Assembly: GCF_041431415.1 (NCBI RefSeq)
Contig: NZ_CP107845.1
Span: 6,386,001 to 6,450,000, forward strand
Direction of reading: 5' to 3'
Length of the DNA: 64,000 nucleotides
Source of the DNA: Streptomyces sp. NBC_00513
Lineage (GTDB): Bacteria > Actinomycetota > Actinomycetes > Streptomycetales > Streptomycetaceae
The notes beneath the pieces are model-generated. The model was not told the origin of the DNA, did no database searches, and worked only from the letters and a program-made list of their open reading frames with translations. Shown here piece by piece: positions 8,810 to 19,193 of this stretch. Position numbers and translations under genes: made by a program. The stretch's first letter is position 1; every line of letters begins with the position of its first letter.

Positions 8810-9898
8810 TTGTCCATGTTCAGCAACCTGCGCCGGGCCGTGCGCCGCGGCTATCGGCGGGCCGTCGACCTCAGCCACCCGGCCCGCTCCCCTCTCGGCA
8901 GCGCGGTCGTCAACTGCCTCGTCTACCGCGACGGCCTCCGCCAGGAGGACTGCGGGGAGGTCGACGAGGCGCTGCGCCGGGTCCGCAAGAACGGCGAGGG
9001 CTTCGTGTGGGTCGGCCTGCACGAGCCGAGCCAGGAGGAGATCACCGGGCTCGCCGGGCTGTTCGACCTGCACCCGCTCGCCGTCGAGGACGCCGTCAAC
9101 GCCCACCAGCGGCCCAAGGTGGAGCGGTACGACGACACCCTCTTCGCCGTGTTCAAGACCGTTCGCTACGTCGAACACGAGGAGTTGACCGCGACCAGCG
9201 AGGTCGTGGAGACCGGCGAGTTGATGGCCTTCGTCGGCGAGGACTTCGTCCTTACCATCCGGCACGGCGGCCGCGGCACCCTCGGCCCGGTCCGTGAGGC
9301 CCTGGAAGCCGCCCCGGACCAACTCGCCAAGGGCCCGGCGGCCGTGCTGCACGCCATCGCCGACCATGTGGTCGACGACTACGTGGCCGTCACCGACGCC
9401 GTGCAGAACGACATGGACGCCGTCGAGACCGCGGTGTTCAGCGAGTACGGAGGTCGTGGCGACGCCGGACGGATCTACCAGCTCAAGCGCGAACTCCTCG
9501 AACTGCGCAGGGCGGTGGCGCCCCTCGGTCGACCGCTGCACCTGCTGGCCACGGAGCCGATACCGCTCATCCCGCCCGACGTTCGCGCGTACTTCCGCGA
9601 CGTGGCCGATCACCTCACCCGCGCCACCGAACAGATCGGCGCCTACGACGGACTCCTCGACTCCGTCCTCCAGGCCCACCTCGCGCAGGTGACCGTGGCC
9701 CAGAACGAGGACATGCGCAAGATCACGGCCTGGGCGGCGATCGTCGCCGTGCCGACCATGGTCTGCGGGGTGTACGGCATGAACTTCGACCACATGCCGG
9801 AGCTGCACTGGACGTATGGATATCCGCTGGTGCTCGCGGTCATGGCGATTGCCTGCCTCGTGATCCACCGGGGGTTCCGGCGCAACGGCTGGCTCTGA
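8810..9898 (+). CDS. corA: CorA-family magnesium/cobalt transporter
   Basis: 362 residues. A large acidic and helical cytoplasmic domain is followed by two C-terminal transmembrane helices. The selectivity signature YGMNF lies near residue 322, in the loop after the first helix. CorA forms a pentameric channel for Mg2+ (also Co2+ or Ni2+). A TTG start was chosen because GGGGAG lies seven bases before it; the ATG two codons later is the alternative and has poorer spacing. The gene stands alone between the BlaI operon and a convergent anti-sigma gene. Confidence 0.92.
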   Translation: MSMFSNLRRAVRRGYRRAVDLSHPARSPLGSAVVNCLVYRDGLRQEDCGEVDEALRRVRKNGEGFVWVGLHEPSQEEITGLAGLFDLHPLAVEDAVNAHQRPKVERYDDTLFAVFKTVRYVEHEELTATSEVVETGELMAFVGEDFVLTIRHGGRGTLGPVREALEAAPDQLAKGPAAVLHAIADHVVDDYVAVTDAVQNDMDAVETAVFSEYGGRGDAGRIYQLKRELLELRRAVAPLGRPLHLLATEPIPLIPPDVRAYFRDVADHLTRATEQIGAYDGLLDSVLQAHLAQVTVAQNEDMRKITAWAAIVAVPTMVCGVYGMNFDHMPELHWTYGYPLVLAVMAIACLVIHRGFRRNGWL

Positions 9899-10208
9899 CC
9901 CGGCGGGACGGCCCGACGGCGGTTCGCGGGCGGGCCGTGCACCGGGGCCAGGGGCCGCGCGCGGAGCCAGGCCCCCGCAGGTCAGGACCCCGCGCGCCGA
10001 ACACCGCGATCGGTGCGCGGGGACTCCTCCCGACACCTCGGTGCCCGGCGCGGCGAAAGAGCCGCGGACACCGGGCCGGACCCCGTGGTGTCCGGCCAGT
10101 CAACCAGGCCGGCAGAGGTCGCCACGACTGGTGCCCGACACGGAAAAGCCGCCGGTGAAAGGCTCGCGACCTGGTCGATGATCCGAACCGGCCGGCCACT
10201 CGCCGGCG
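9899..10208. other. Convergent intergenic spacer
   Basis: This stretch lies between the ends of corA and the first anti-sigma gene. It is GC-rich and holds only weak imperfect stems. No gene, repeat or RNA could be recognised. Confidence 0.5.
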
Positions 10209-10928
10209 TCAACCGGCCAGACTCATCAGCATCACCGGATCGGACGTCGGCCGGGGCGATCCGCCCGCCGGCTCCAGGGTGACCCCCACCGCGGTGGCCC
10301 GACCGACCGGCCCGGTCATCAGGGTGCTCCCGTCGCCGCCGAGCAGGCCCGCCGGTCGCATCCCCGGACCGTCCGCGAACCAGAGCTGGTACGTCTTGCC
10401 CGCCGGGGCGGGCGCCATCCCGGAGCCGACGAACGCGGCCCGGTTCCGCTCCGCGCTCACCACCACCGTGCCCTTCGCGCCGGACGCCGTGCGACCCACC
10501 ACCGTCCGGGCGTCCGGTGCGGTGATCACGTCCGTCAGGTTCTGCAGTTCGCGCAGCTCCCGGCCGGCCTGGACGGCTTGGTCCCGCTGCCACACCGCCG
10601 TGCCGCCCAGGGCGAGCGCCCCGGCCAGACAGGCCGCGAGGGCCATCGGCAGGGCGCGCCTGCGCAGGCTCGGGATGCCCCGGCGGGCCGGAGGCAGTTG
10701 CCGCACCGTGTCGATCCGGTCCAGTACGTGCGCGCGCATCGCGGGTGGCGGAGGCAGAGCGGTCGCCGAGCCGAGCCGGGCCGCCGTCGCGGTGAACTCC
10801 CGAACGTCCTGAGGGCACAGCGCGCACCGGGCGAGGTGGTGCTCGAAGGCGGTCCGTTCCTCGGAGTCCAGGGCGTTCAGCGCATAGGCGCCGGCGAGGG
10901 CGTGCATGTGGTCGGTCCCGGTGCTCAT
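10209..10928 (-). CDS. rskA: RskA-type anti-sigma factor, copy 1
   Basis: 239 residues. The N-terminal zinc-binding anti-sigma fold has His31-x3-Cys35-x2-Cys38. One transmembrane helix follows at about residues 90-112, and the C-terminal extracytoplasmic RskA domain contains the family segments KTYQLWF and GPVGRATAVGVTLEPAGG. It should hold the SigK-type factor inactive at the membrane until regulated proteolysis frees it. The ATG overlaps the stop of the sigma gene (ATGA), which implies translational coupling and equal amounts. A second, similar pair lies at the far end of this window. Confidence 0.92.
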   Translation of the reverse strand: MSTGTDHMHALAGAYALNALDSEERTAFEHHLARCALCPQDVREFTATAARLGSATALPPPPAMRAHVLDRIDTVRQLPPARRGIPSLRRRALPMALAACLAGALALGGTAVWQRDQAVQAGRELRELQNLTDVITAPDARTVVGRTASGAKGTVVVSAERNRAAFVGSGMAPAPAGKTYQLWFADGPGMRPAGLLGGDGSTLMTGPVGRATAVGVTLEPAGGSPRPTSDPVMLMSLAG

Positions 10929-11512
10929 GCGTTGACCCCCATGCAGTCGCGCAGGCGGATCAGGCCGTCGCGCAACCGTGTCTTGACCGTGGGCAGCGGG
11001 GTGCCGAGGGTCTCCGCGACCTCGCGGTACGTCAGCCCGCCGTAGTAGGCGAGGCTGACGGCCTGCCGCTGCAGTTCGGTGAGGCCGCGCACGCAGCGGC
11101 GCACCTGCTCGCTCTCCAGCCGCACCTCCACCTGCTCGCTCACCTCGTCGTAGGGGCGCGTGTGCTCCCGGGCCGCGTTGTCCTGCTCGCGGGCCGCCGC
11201 CGCCTGCGCGGAGCGGACCCGGTCCACCGCGCGCCGGTGCGCGATCGTCATCACCCAGGTCATGACGCTGCCCTTGTCGGAGCGGTAGCGCGCGGCCTGC
11301 CGCCAGACGTCGATCAGGACCTCCTGCGCCACTTCCTCGGACTGCGCCCGGTCCCGCAGGACCTTGACGACGATGCCGTAGACGGGACCCGCGACCACGT
11401 CGTAGAGCGTGGCGAAGGCGTCCTGGTCGCCGCGGGCGATCTGGTCCATGAGGGTGGGCAGGTCGGGGCCGGGCTTCTCCCAGGCCGCGCCGAAGGTCAC
11501 CGGTTGCCGCAC
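10925..11512 (-). CDS. sigK: SigK-type ECF RNA polymerase sigma factor, copy 1
   Basis: 195 residues with sigma region 2 at about 25-95 (DAFATLYDVV, EEVAQEVLIDVW, MTWVMTIAHRRAVDRVR) and region 4 at about 135-190 (LTELQRQAVSLAYYGGLTYREVAE, PLPTVKTRLRDGLIRLR). It lacks regions 1 and 3, as expected for an ECF factor. The GTG start was chosen because AAAGGGG lies five bases before it; further upstream in-frame codons lack one. The promoter region carries the same two-box motif as the second sigK gene and the fasciclin gene, so it probably transcribes itself. Its co-encoded anti-sigma factor overlaps it. Confidence 0.92.
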   Translation of the reverse strand: MRQPVTFGAAWEKPGPDLPTLMDQIARGDQDAFATLYDVVAGPVYGIVVKVLRDRAQSEEVAQEVLIDVWRQAARYRSDKGSVMTWVMTIAHRRAVDRVRSAQAAAAREQDNAAREHTRPYDEVSEQVEVRLESEQVRRCVRGLTELQRQAVSLAYYGGLTYREVAETLGTPLPTVKTRLRDGLIRLRDCMGVNA

Positions 11513-11614
11513 GAGAGCCCCTTTCGCCCGAGGAGCCGGCCGTTTCGAGTACAGGTCATGGCGGGGGCTTCCTTCGGGGGCGGCGACGACTGACAGGGGT
11601 GACACATGGAGGGT

Positions 11615-11641
11615 TTCGTAGCCGGGGCCGTCATGGATTGG
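11615..11641 (-). promoter_or_regulatory. Predicted SigK-dependent promoter of sigK copy 1
   Basis: On the minus strand CCAATC (11641-11636), fifteen bases, then TACGAA (11620-11615). The same boxes at the same spacing precede the second sigK gene and, with two substitutions, the fasciclin gene. The boxes resemble the CCATCC...CGAAT elements reported for M. tuberculosis SigK. Confidence 0.75.
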
Positions 11642-11689
11642 TTTGCTCCGGAACTGACAACAAGGCTTCTCCGCGCCTCGAATATCTGG

Positions 11690-11704
11690 TAGGAAAGTTT
11701 CCTA
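11690..11704. promoter_or_regulatory. CsnR-type chitosanase operator
   Basis: TAGGAAAGTTTCCTA is a perfect 15-base palindrome 38 bases before the chitosanase start. As far as I recall, the ROK-family repressor CsnR of Streptomyces binds a palindrome with this TAGGAAA/TTTCCTA core upstream of csnA. The repressor gene is not in this window. Confidence 0.75.
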
Positions 11705-11742
11705 ACCGAATCGGGAAGCCTCAACCATCGCATGGAGGCCTT

Positions 11743-12588
11743 GTGTTCACCCCCCAACGCAAGAACCGGACCGTCGCGCTCGGCGCCCTGCTCGGCGCCG
11801 CCCTGCTCGCCGCCCCCGTCGCGGCCCACGCCACGGCGGCCCCGGCCACCGCACCCGCCGCCTCCACCGCGGCGGCGGCGACCGGACTCGACGACCCGGC
11901 GAAGAAGGACATCGCCATGCAGATCGTCTCCAGCGCGGAGAACTCCTCGCTGGACTGGAAGGCGCAGTACAAGTACATAGAGGACATCGACGACGGCCGC
12001 GGCTACACCGCCGGGATCATCGGGTTCTGTTCCGGCACCGGCGACATGCTGGACCTCGTCGAGTACTACACGCAGGTCAAGCCCGGAAACGTGCTCGCGA
12101 AGTACCTTCCGGCGCTGCGCAAGGTCGACGGGAGCGATTCGCACGCCGGCCTCGACCCGAACTTCACCAAGGACTGGGCCAAGGCCGCCCAGGACACGGA
12201 GTTCAAGAAGGCCCAGGACCACGAGCGCGACCGCGTCTACTTCAACCCCGCCGTCAAGCAGGGCAAGAGCGACGGTGTCGGCACCCTCGGCCAGTTCGCC
12301 TACTACGACGCCATCGTCATGCACGGCGACGGAAGCGACTCCACCAGCTTCCGCAACATCCGCAAGCGCGCCCTGACCAAGGCCAAGCCCCCGGCCCAGG
12401 GCGGCAACGAGACCACCTGGCTGAACGCCTTCCTCGACGCCCGCGTCTGGGCGATGAAGCAGGAGGAGGCCCACAGCGACACCAGCCGCGTGGACACCGC
12501 CCAGCGGGTGTGGGTCAAGAAGGGGAACCTGAACCTCGACACCCCGCTCGACTGGAAGGTCTACGGGGACCCCTTCCACATCGGCTGA
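11743..12588 (+). CDS. csnA: Secreted chitosanase, glycoside hydrolase family 46
   Basis: 281 residues. A signal peptide (charged start, hydrophobic core at about 11-30, Ala-rich cleavage region) precedes a mature enzyme closely resembling Streptomyces N174 chitosanase. The acid catalyst is Glu66 in SSAENSS, and the base is Asp84 in EDIDDGRG; these correspond to Glu22 and Asp40 of N174. It cleaves beta-1,4 links in chitosan by inversion outside the cell. GGAGG precedes the GTG start, and a palindromic operator lies upstream. It is divergent from the first sigK/rskA pair, but no SigK-type boxes point toward it. A strong hairpin follows the gene. Confidence 0.95.
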   Translation: MFTPQRKNRTVALGALLGAALLAAPVAAHATAAPATAPAASTAAAATGLDDPAKKDIAMQIVSSAENSSLDWKAQYKYIEDIDDGRGYTAGIIGFCSGTGDMLDLVEYYTQVKPGNVLAKYLPALRKVDGSDSHAGLDPNFTKDWAKAAQDTEFKKAQDHERDRVYFNPAVKQGKSDGVGTLGQFAYYDAIVMHGDGSDSTSFRNIRKRALTKAKPPAQGGNETTWLNAFLDARVWAMKQEEAHSDTSRVDTAQRVWVKKGNLNLDTPLDWKVYGDPFHIG

Positions 12589-12631
12589 CCCTCCCGCGCA
12601 TCCCGCGCCCCCCCATCCGGCGCCCGGCACC

Positions 12632-12670
12632 CCGCGGCCCGGGACGGCCCCTCCCCGTCCCGGGCCGCGG
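12632..12670 (+). terminator. Terminator after the chitosanase gene
   Basis: A perfect 16-base-pair GC-rich stem (12632-12647 with 12655-12670) and a seven-base loop lie 43 bases after the stop codon. No T run follows. Confidence 0.8.
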
Positions 12671-12764
12671 TCGTGCGTCCGGGCCGGCGGCGCCGGGTGA
12701 CGCGTGTCTCCCCCGGGTTCCGGCAGGGGGCTGTCCAGACCGGTCCGATCACGAGATATCTTGA

Positions 12765-15035
<2,271 letters not shown>

Positions 15036-15050
15036 CGCCCACGGCGTGTC

Positions 15051-15092
15051 CGCCGACGCCCCGACCGGGACCTCCCGGCCGGGGCGTCGGCG
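15051..15092 (+). terminator. Terminator after icd
   Basis: A 19-base-pair stem with one mismatch (15051-15069 and 15074-15092) and an ACCT loop begins 16 bases after the stop codon. Confidence 0.85.
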
Positions 15093-15156
15093 CGTCCGGA
15101 CGCCGGCGACCGTATTCCGGTTGTGAAGGGGGTCCGCACACGGCTAGTAATACGGG

Positions 15157-15705
15157 GTGATCACTGGACAGCTGGCCGCACTGCGCGCCCGCCACCCCGA
15201 CGACGTGGCGACCCTGCACGCCGGGCTCTACGAAGACGTCCCGAACCACTCCCGGTCGGACTCGCGTCCCTGGCGCCCGCTGACCCTGGCGAGCGGCCAC
15301 TCCCTCTACGAGCCCGACGGGCCCTCCGAGGACGGCAAGGCCGCCTTCTCCGTGGTCGACCTGGCCACCGGCGAACTCGCCGGCGAGGCCCTGTTGTGGG
15401 GCATCGACCCGCACAACCGGGGCGCCCACCTCGGGATGTCCCTCCTCCCCGGTGCCCGCGGCCGCGGGATCGGCGCGGAAACCGTACAACTGCTGTGCCA
15501 CTACGGGTTCACCGTGCGCGGTCTGCACCGGCTCCAACTGGAGACCCTCGCCGACAACCCGGCGATGATCCGGGCCGCACAGAGCGCGGGCTTCCAGGTC
15601 GAGGGCACCCTGCGGCGCTCCGCGTGGGTGTACGGGGCCTTCGTCGACGAGGTGATCCTCGGGCTGCCCGCCGACGAGTGGGAGCGCCCCTCCTGGCAGA
15701 ACTGA
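15157..15705 (+). CDS. GNAT-family N-acetyltransferase, RimJ/RimL-like
   Basis: 182 residues. The acetyl-CoA loop is seen as GMSLLPGARGRGIGAETVQLL (around residues 93-113), where RGRGIG is motif A. The following segment LHRLQLETLADNPAMIRAAQSAGF and EGTLRRSAWVYGAFVDEVI are typical of RimJ/L-type enzymes that acetylate protein N-termini or small amines. The GTG start has no Shine-Dalgarno sequence, while TAGTAA ends six bases before it, so a leaderless message is likely. Substrate unknown. It stands alone between icd and a membrane-protein gene. Confidence 0.85.
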   Translation: MITGQLAALRARHPDDVATLHAGLYEDVPNHSRSDSRPWRPLTLASGHSLYEPDGPSEDGKAAFSVVDLATGELAGEALLWGIDPHNRGAHLGMSLLPGARGRGIGAETVQLLCHYGFTVRGLHRLQLETLADNPAMIRAAQSAGFQVEGTLRRSAWVYGAFVDEVILGLPADEWERPSWQN

Positions 15706-15767
15706 TTCGCCCCTCACGAACCCGCCGGGTGCGTTAGCCTGCCGCCGGTGAGCTGGGGGGAGAACTG

Positions 15768-16574
15768 GTGGCTCGTCGAGACGACACGTCCTGCGCCGGA
15801 ATCGGGTGCGTGGGGTATCTGCTGCTCAACCTGGTGGTCATCGTCGGAGGGCTGCTCGCCACACCGGTGCTGATCCCCGACCTCATGGCCCTGCAGGACC
15901 CGCCGGTACGGGCGGAGGGACCCGGGGCCTGGGCGATCCTGTACGGCATACCCGTCGTGGTCGCGCTCGCCGTCACGGCCCTCGCCGGTCGGGGCGCGGC
16001 CTTCGCGTGGTGGCGGTTCCTGGCCCGGGCCGCCCTGCTCCTCGCGGCCGTCGCGGGCGCCGTGCTCTACACCGGGCACCGGGTGGCGGGCATCGAGTCG
16101 TGGAACGCGCGGGGCGCCCTGACGAGCGGCGCCGCGGGCCTGGCCGCCCTCGCCGTGTACCTGGGGATACGCCGTTGGGACCGCACGCGCGGGGCGCGGC
16201 CCCGGGCCGGGGAGATCTGGCTGGCCATGGTGCCGCTGCGGGAGGACCCGTCGCGGCACCTGCGGCACTACTGCGTGGTCCTCGCCACCGGACGCGGCCG
16301 CGCCGAGGTCGCGCAGATCACCACCAAGGACAAGGACGGCCGACGTGACCACGTCCGGCTCCCCAATGACGGCTGGGACGAGGTCTCCGGCCGCCCCCAC
16401 TGGGTGGAGATCGGCCACGAGCCCCGGGTCGTCAGCTACCGGAAGTTCCTCGCGTCCCGGCCGCAGGGCCGCTGCCCGGACGCCGTCTGGTCCCAACTCC
16501 GGCCCCGGCGACCGGTGTCGGCCCGCCCCTCGGCACCCGCGTCGCGGATGTGGGACCGGATCCGCGGGATCTGA
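15768..16574 (+). CDS. Membrane protein with C-terminal PemK/MazF-like domain
   Basis: 268 residues. Four hydrophobic segments (about 16-40, 57-76, 86-105 and 116-134) occupy the N-terminal half. The C-terminal part starts with GEIWLAMVP and continues through HYCVVLATGRGRAEVAQIT and DGRRDHVRLPNDGWD. This is the pattern of the actinobacterial PemK/MazF-like barrel, where GEIW.A and the ITxxDK/RRDHV segment recur. Free MazF proteins are ribosome-independent RNases; here the domain would be tethered to the inner face of the membrane. No antitoxin gene is adjacent. GGGGGGAG lies five bases before the GTG start. Nuclease activity is inferred from the domain only. Confidence 0.65.
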   Translation: MARRDDTSCAGIGCVGYLLLNLVVIVGGLLATPVLIPDLMALQDPPVRAEGPGAWAILYGIPVVVALAVTALAGRGAAFAWWRFLARAALLLAAVAGAVLYTGHRVAGIESWNARGALTSGAAGLAALAVYLGIRRWDRTRGARPRAGEIWLAMVPLREDPSRHLRHYCVVLATGRGRAEVAQITTKDKDGRRDHVRLPNDGWDEVSGRPHWVEIGHEPRVVSYRKFLASRPQGRCPDAVWSQLRPRRPVSARPSAPASRMWDRIRGI

Positions 16575-16580
16575 CCCGGG

Positions 16581-17516
16581 TCACCGGACGCCGGTGTGGA
16601 CATCGGCCGCCACGCGGAAGCCGATGTTGCCCGCGGAGCTGTCCGGGGTGTTGCGGGTACGGGCCGCGACGCGGTAGCGGTTGCAGTACGAGTCGTGGCA
16701 CATGTGCGAGCCGCCGCGCATCGCGCGCTCCGGGCCGGCCGCCGAGAAGCGGTCCGCGGACCACTCCCACACGTTGCCGACCGTGTTGTACAGGCCGTGC
16801 CCGTTGGGGCGGAAGGACTTCGCGGGGGCCGTACCCGCGTAGCCGTCCGCGCGCGTGTTGTGCCGGGGGAAATCGCCGTTCCAGATGTTGCACATGTACC
16901 GCCCGTCGGGCCTCAGTTCATCACCCCAGGGGTACCGCCGCCCCTCCAGCCCGCCGCGCGCCGCGAACTCCCACTCGGGCTCCGTGGGCAGCCGGGTGCC
17001 GGACCAGGCGCAGTAGGCCCGGGCGTCGTTCCACGACACGTGCACCACCGGATGGTCCTGCCGTGCGGCGAACGAGGAACCGGGTCCCTCGGGGCGGCGC
17101 CAGTGCGCGCCCTCGACCGCCCGCCACCACGGGGTGCCGGCCACCGCAGGCGACCGCGCGCCGAGTTCGGGCGTGAGGAACCCGGCGAAGACGAAACTGA
17201 ATCCGAAGGACTCCGCCTCCGTGACGTGCCCGGTGGCCTTCACGAACGAGGCGAACCGGGCGTTGGTGACGGTGGTCGGGGCGATGCGGAACGCCCCGAC
17301 CACCGCCTCCCGTACCGGCCCCTCGCCATCCGCCGGGAAGCCGTCCGGGTCCTCGGTGCCCATCAGGAACCGGCCGCCCGCGAGCTCCACCAGGTCGCGC
17401 GCGGCCCGCTCCGCCGCCGGGTCGGCCCGCCGTGCGGGCGGCGGCCCTCCGATTGCGAGCACGGTGGTGGCGGGTTCGCGGCCGGGGGCGCAGCAGGACT
17501 CGGTCGGCACGGGCAT
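16581..17516 (-). CDS. Formylglycine-generating enzyme (sulfatase-modifying factor)
   Basis: 311 residues with the FGE-sulfatase fold: GGRFLMGT near the start, HPVVHVSWNDARAYC, LPTEPEWEFAARGG, and the C-terminal SHMCHDSYCNRYR. The two redox-active copper-ligand cysteines fall at residues 273 and 278, matching Cys272 and Cys277 of the S. coelicolor enzyme. It oxidises the cysteine of CxPxR sites to formylglycine using O2. The ATG may be replaced by a GTG two codons later, which is better spaced from the AGGAG. It lies 35 bases after a sulfatase gene whose CAPSR is such a site, so substrate and activator share an operon. Confidence 0.95.
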   Translation of the reverse strand: MPVPTESCCAPGREPATTVLAIGGPPPARRADPAAERAARDLVELAGGRFLMGTEDPDGFPADGEGPVREAVVGAFRIAPTTVTNARFASFVKATGHVTEAESFGFSFVFAGFLTPELGARSPAVAGTPWWRAVEGAHWRRPEGPGSSFAARQDHPVVHVSWNDARAYCAWSGTRLPTEPEWEFAARGGLEGRRYPWGDELRPDGRYMCNIWNGDFPRHNTRADGYAGTAPAKSFRPNGHGLYNTVGNVWEWSADRFSAAGPERAMRGGSHMCHDSYCNRYRVAARTRNTPDSSAGNIGFRVAADVHTGVR

Positions 17517-17551
17517 CACTCCTGGGTGGGCGGAACGGGCGGGGGCGGGGC

Positions 17552-18964
17552 TCAGCCGGCGCGGTCGGCGGCCAGCCGCGCCGCCAGCGCGGGGACGCCG
17601 AGGGCCTGCTCCTGCGCGGGTGTGGCCTGGTACAGCAGGTTCTTCAGCTGGTACGGGTCGGCGGCCAGGTCGTAGTACTCCCGGAAGGTGACCTGGCCGG
17701 TACCGGACACGGCGCCCGTCGCGTCGGTGTGCAGGTCGTAGTACTCCGTATATTGCTTGTCCTTGGCCACGTACGAGGCCCAGGACTTCGGCCCCTCGGC
17801 GCCGGTGCCCTTCTTCCACCACTGGACGAGCAGGTGGTCCCGGGACTCGGAGCCGAGCAGGGACCGCCCGTCCTGACCGGCGGGCCGCGCGACGCCCGCG
17901 GCGTCCAGGATCGTCGGCGCGATGTCGATGTTCGCGACGATGCGGTGGTCCTTGGTGCCGCCGCCGAGACCGCCGGCGGGCCAGGACAGGTAGAAGGGGA
18001 CCTCGTGGGCGGGGGAGTAGGGCACCGACTTCTTGGTCCAGCCGTGGTCCGCCCACGTGTAGCCGTTGTCCCCGGTGAAGACGACGAGGGTGTTCTCCAA
18101 CTGGCCCAGCGCGACGAGCTTGTCGTGGATGGCCCGCACCGCGTCGTCCACCGAGAGCAGGCTGCGCAGTTGGCGCTTGCGGGTCTCGCGGCCGTCGTCG
18201 AGGGTGGACGTCGCGTCGCGGATGTAGGCGGGCTTGTCCGACCGGTCGTCCTCCGGGACCGAGGGGCGCCCGTTCCAGGCGGGGACGGGCGTTTCGGTGT
18301 ACTTCGGTGCGGGCGTGTTCGGCGCGTGCGAGGCGTACGGGGTGACGTACGCGAACCAGGGCCGGCTGTCGGTGGTCGACTTGTCGAGGAAGGCCAACGT
18401 CCGGTTCTTGACGATGTTGGTGGTGTACCCGGGGAGCTGCTGGACGGTGCCGTCCACGTTCCAGCGGGCGTCGTTGTATCCGGGCTGGAGGAGGGCGAAC
18501 TCCTCGAAGTGCGGCGGATCGTCCGCGAGGGTCCAGGAGTTGAGGTACTTGCCGAACAGCCCCGTGCGGTAGCCGGCCTGCTTGAGGTGGCGCTGCACGG
18601 TGGTCGACTGGTCGAGGCTGTACGAGGCCGAGTTGTTGCGCACGCCGTGGTGGTGCGCGTGCCGTCCGGAGAAGATGGAGGACCGGGACGGTGCGCACAG
18701 CGGGGTCGCCGCGTGCCCGTGGGTGAAGGTGACGCCGTGGCCCCCCAGCCACTCGATGGTCTTCGGTATGGCCCAGTCGGTCTGCTTGGGCTGGTCGTCG
18801 GTGACGATGAGCAGGATGTTGGGGCGCGCCGCGGCCGGCGAGGCCGCCGCGTCCCGGGCAAGGGCCGGGGTGGCCGCGGCGGCCGCCACGGCCGCCGCGC
18901 CGGCGAGGAAGCCGCGTCTGCCGACGGGGGAGTTCCGGGGTCCGCTGGTGTGCTGCTCGCTCAC
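17552..18964 (-). CDS. Tat-exported type I arylsulfatase family protein
   Basis: 470 residues. A twin-arginine signal (GRRGFLAGAAAV, residues 15-26) precedes an alkaline-phosphatase-fold sulfatase: NILLIVTDDQ (metal-binding Asp56 and Asp57) and LCAPSRSS, in which Cys90 is the residue changed to formylglycine. Later segments GLFGKYLNSW, FTGDNGYTWADHGW (metal ligands) and YYDL match type I sulfatases. It probably hydrolyses sulfate esters outside the membrane; being Tat-exported, it must be modified by the neighbouring formylglycine enzyme before export. AGGAG lies six bases before the chosen GTG; an upstream in-frame start exists but lacks a binding site. Confidence 0.93.
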   Translation of the reverse strand: MSEQHTSGPRNSPVGRRGFLAGAAAVAAAAATPALARDAAASPAAARPNILLIVTDDQPKQTDWAIPKTIEWLGGHGVTFTHGHAATPLCAPSRSSIFSGRHAHHHGVRNNSASYSLDQSTTVQRHLKQAGYRTGLFGKYLNSWTLADDPPHFEEFALLQPGYNDARWNVDGTVQQLPGYTTNIVKNRTLAFLDKSTTDSRPWFAYVTPYASHAPNTPAPKYTETPVPAWNGRPSVPEDDRSDKPAYIRDATSTLDDGRETRKRQLRSLLSVDDAVRAIHDKLVALGQLENTLVVFTGDNGYTWADHGWTKKSVPYSPAHEVPFYLSWPAGGLGGGTKDHRIVANIDIAPTILDAAGVARPAGQDGRSLLGSESRDHLLVQWWKKGTGAEGPKSWASYVAKDKQYTEYYDLHTDATGAVSGTGQVTFREYYDLAADPYQLKNLLYQATPAQEQALGVPALAARLAADRAG

Positions 18965-19193
18965 GAGGGTCTCCTGTACGCGCGGGGGAAGGTGACGTAC
19001 GTACGCGGGGCTCGCCCCGGACCTCACGGCCCGCCGAACCCGCAGGTCAGACCCTAGAATTCGAGCAGCCGCGACTCAATGCCCGCCGCATGGCAGTGCT
19101 GTGGCAGTGCTGTGGCGCGAACATGGCGGCGCTGTGCCGCGCACGTGACGGGCCGGCGCGGCAGCCGTGGGACCCCGGTGTGCCGTCAGGTCC

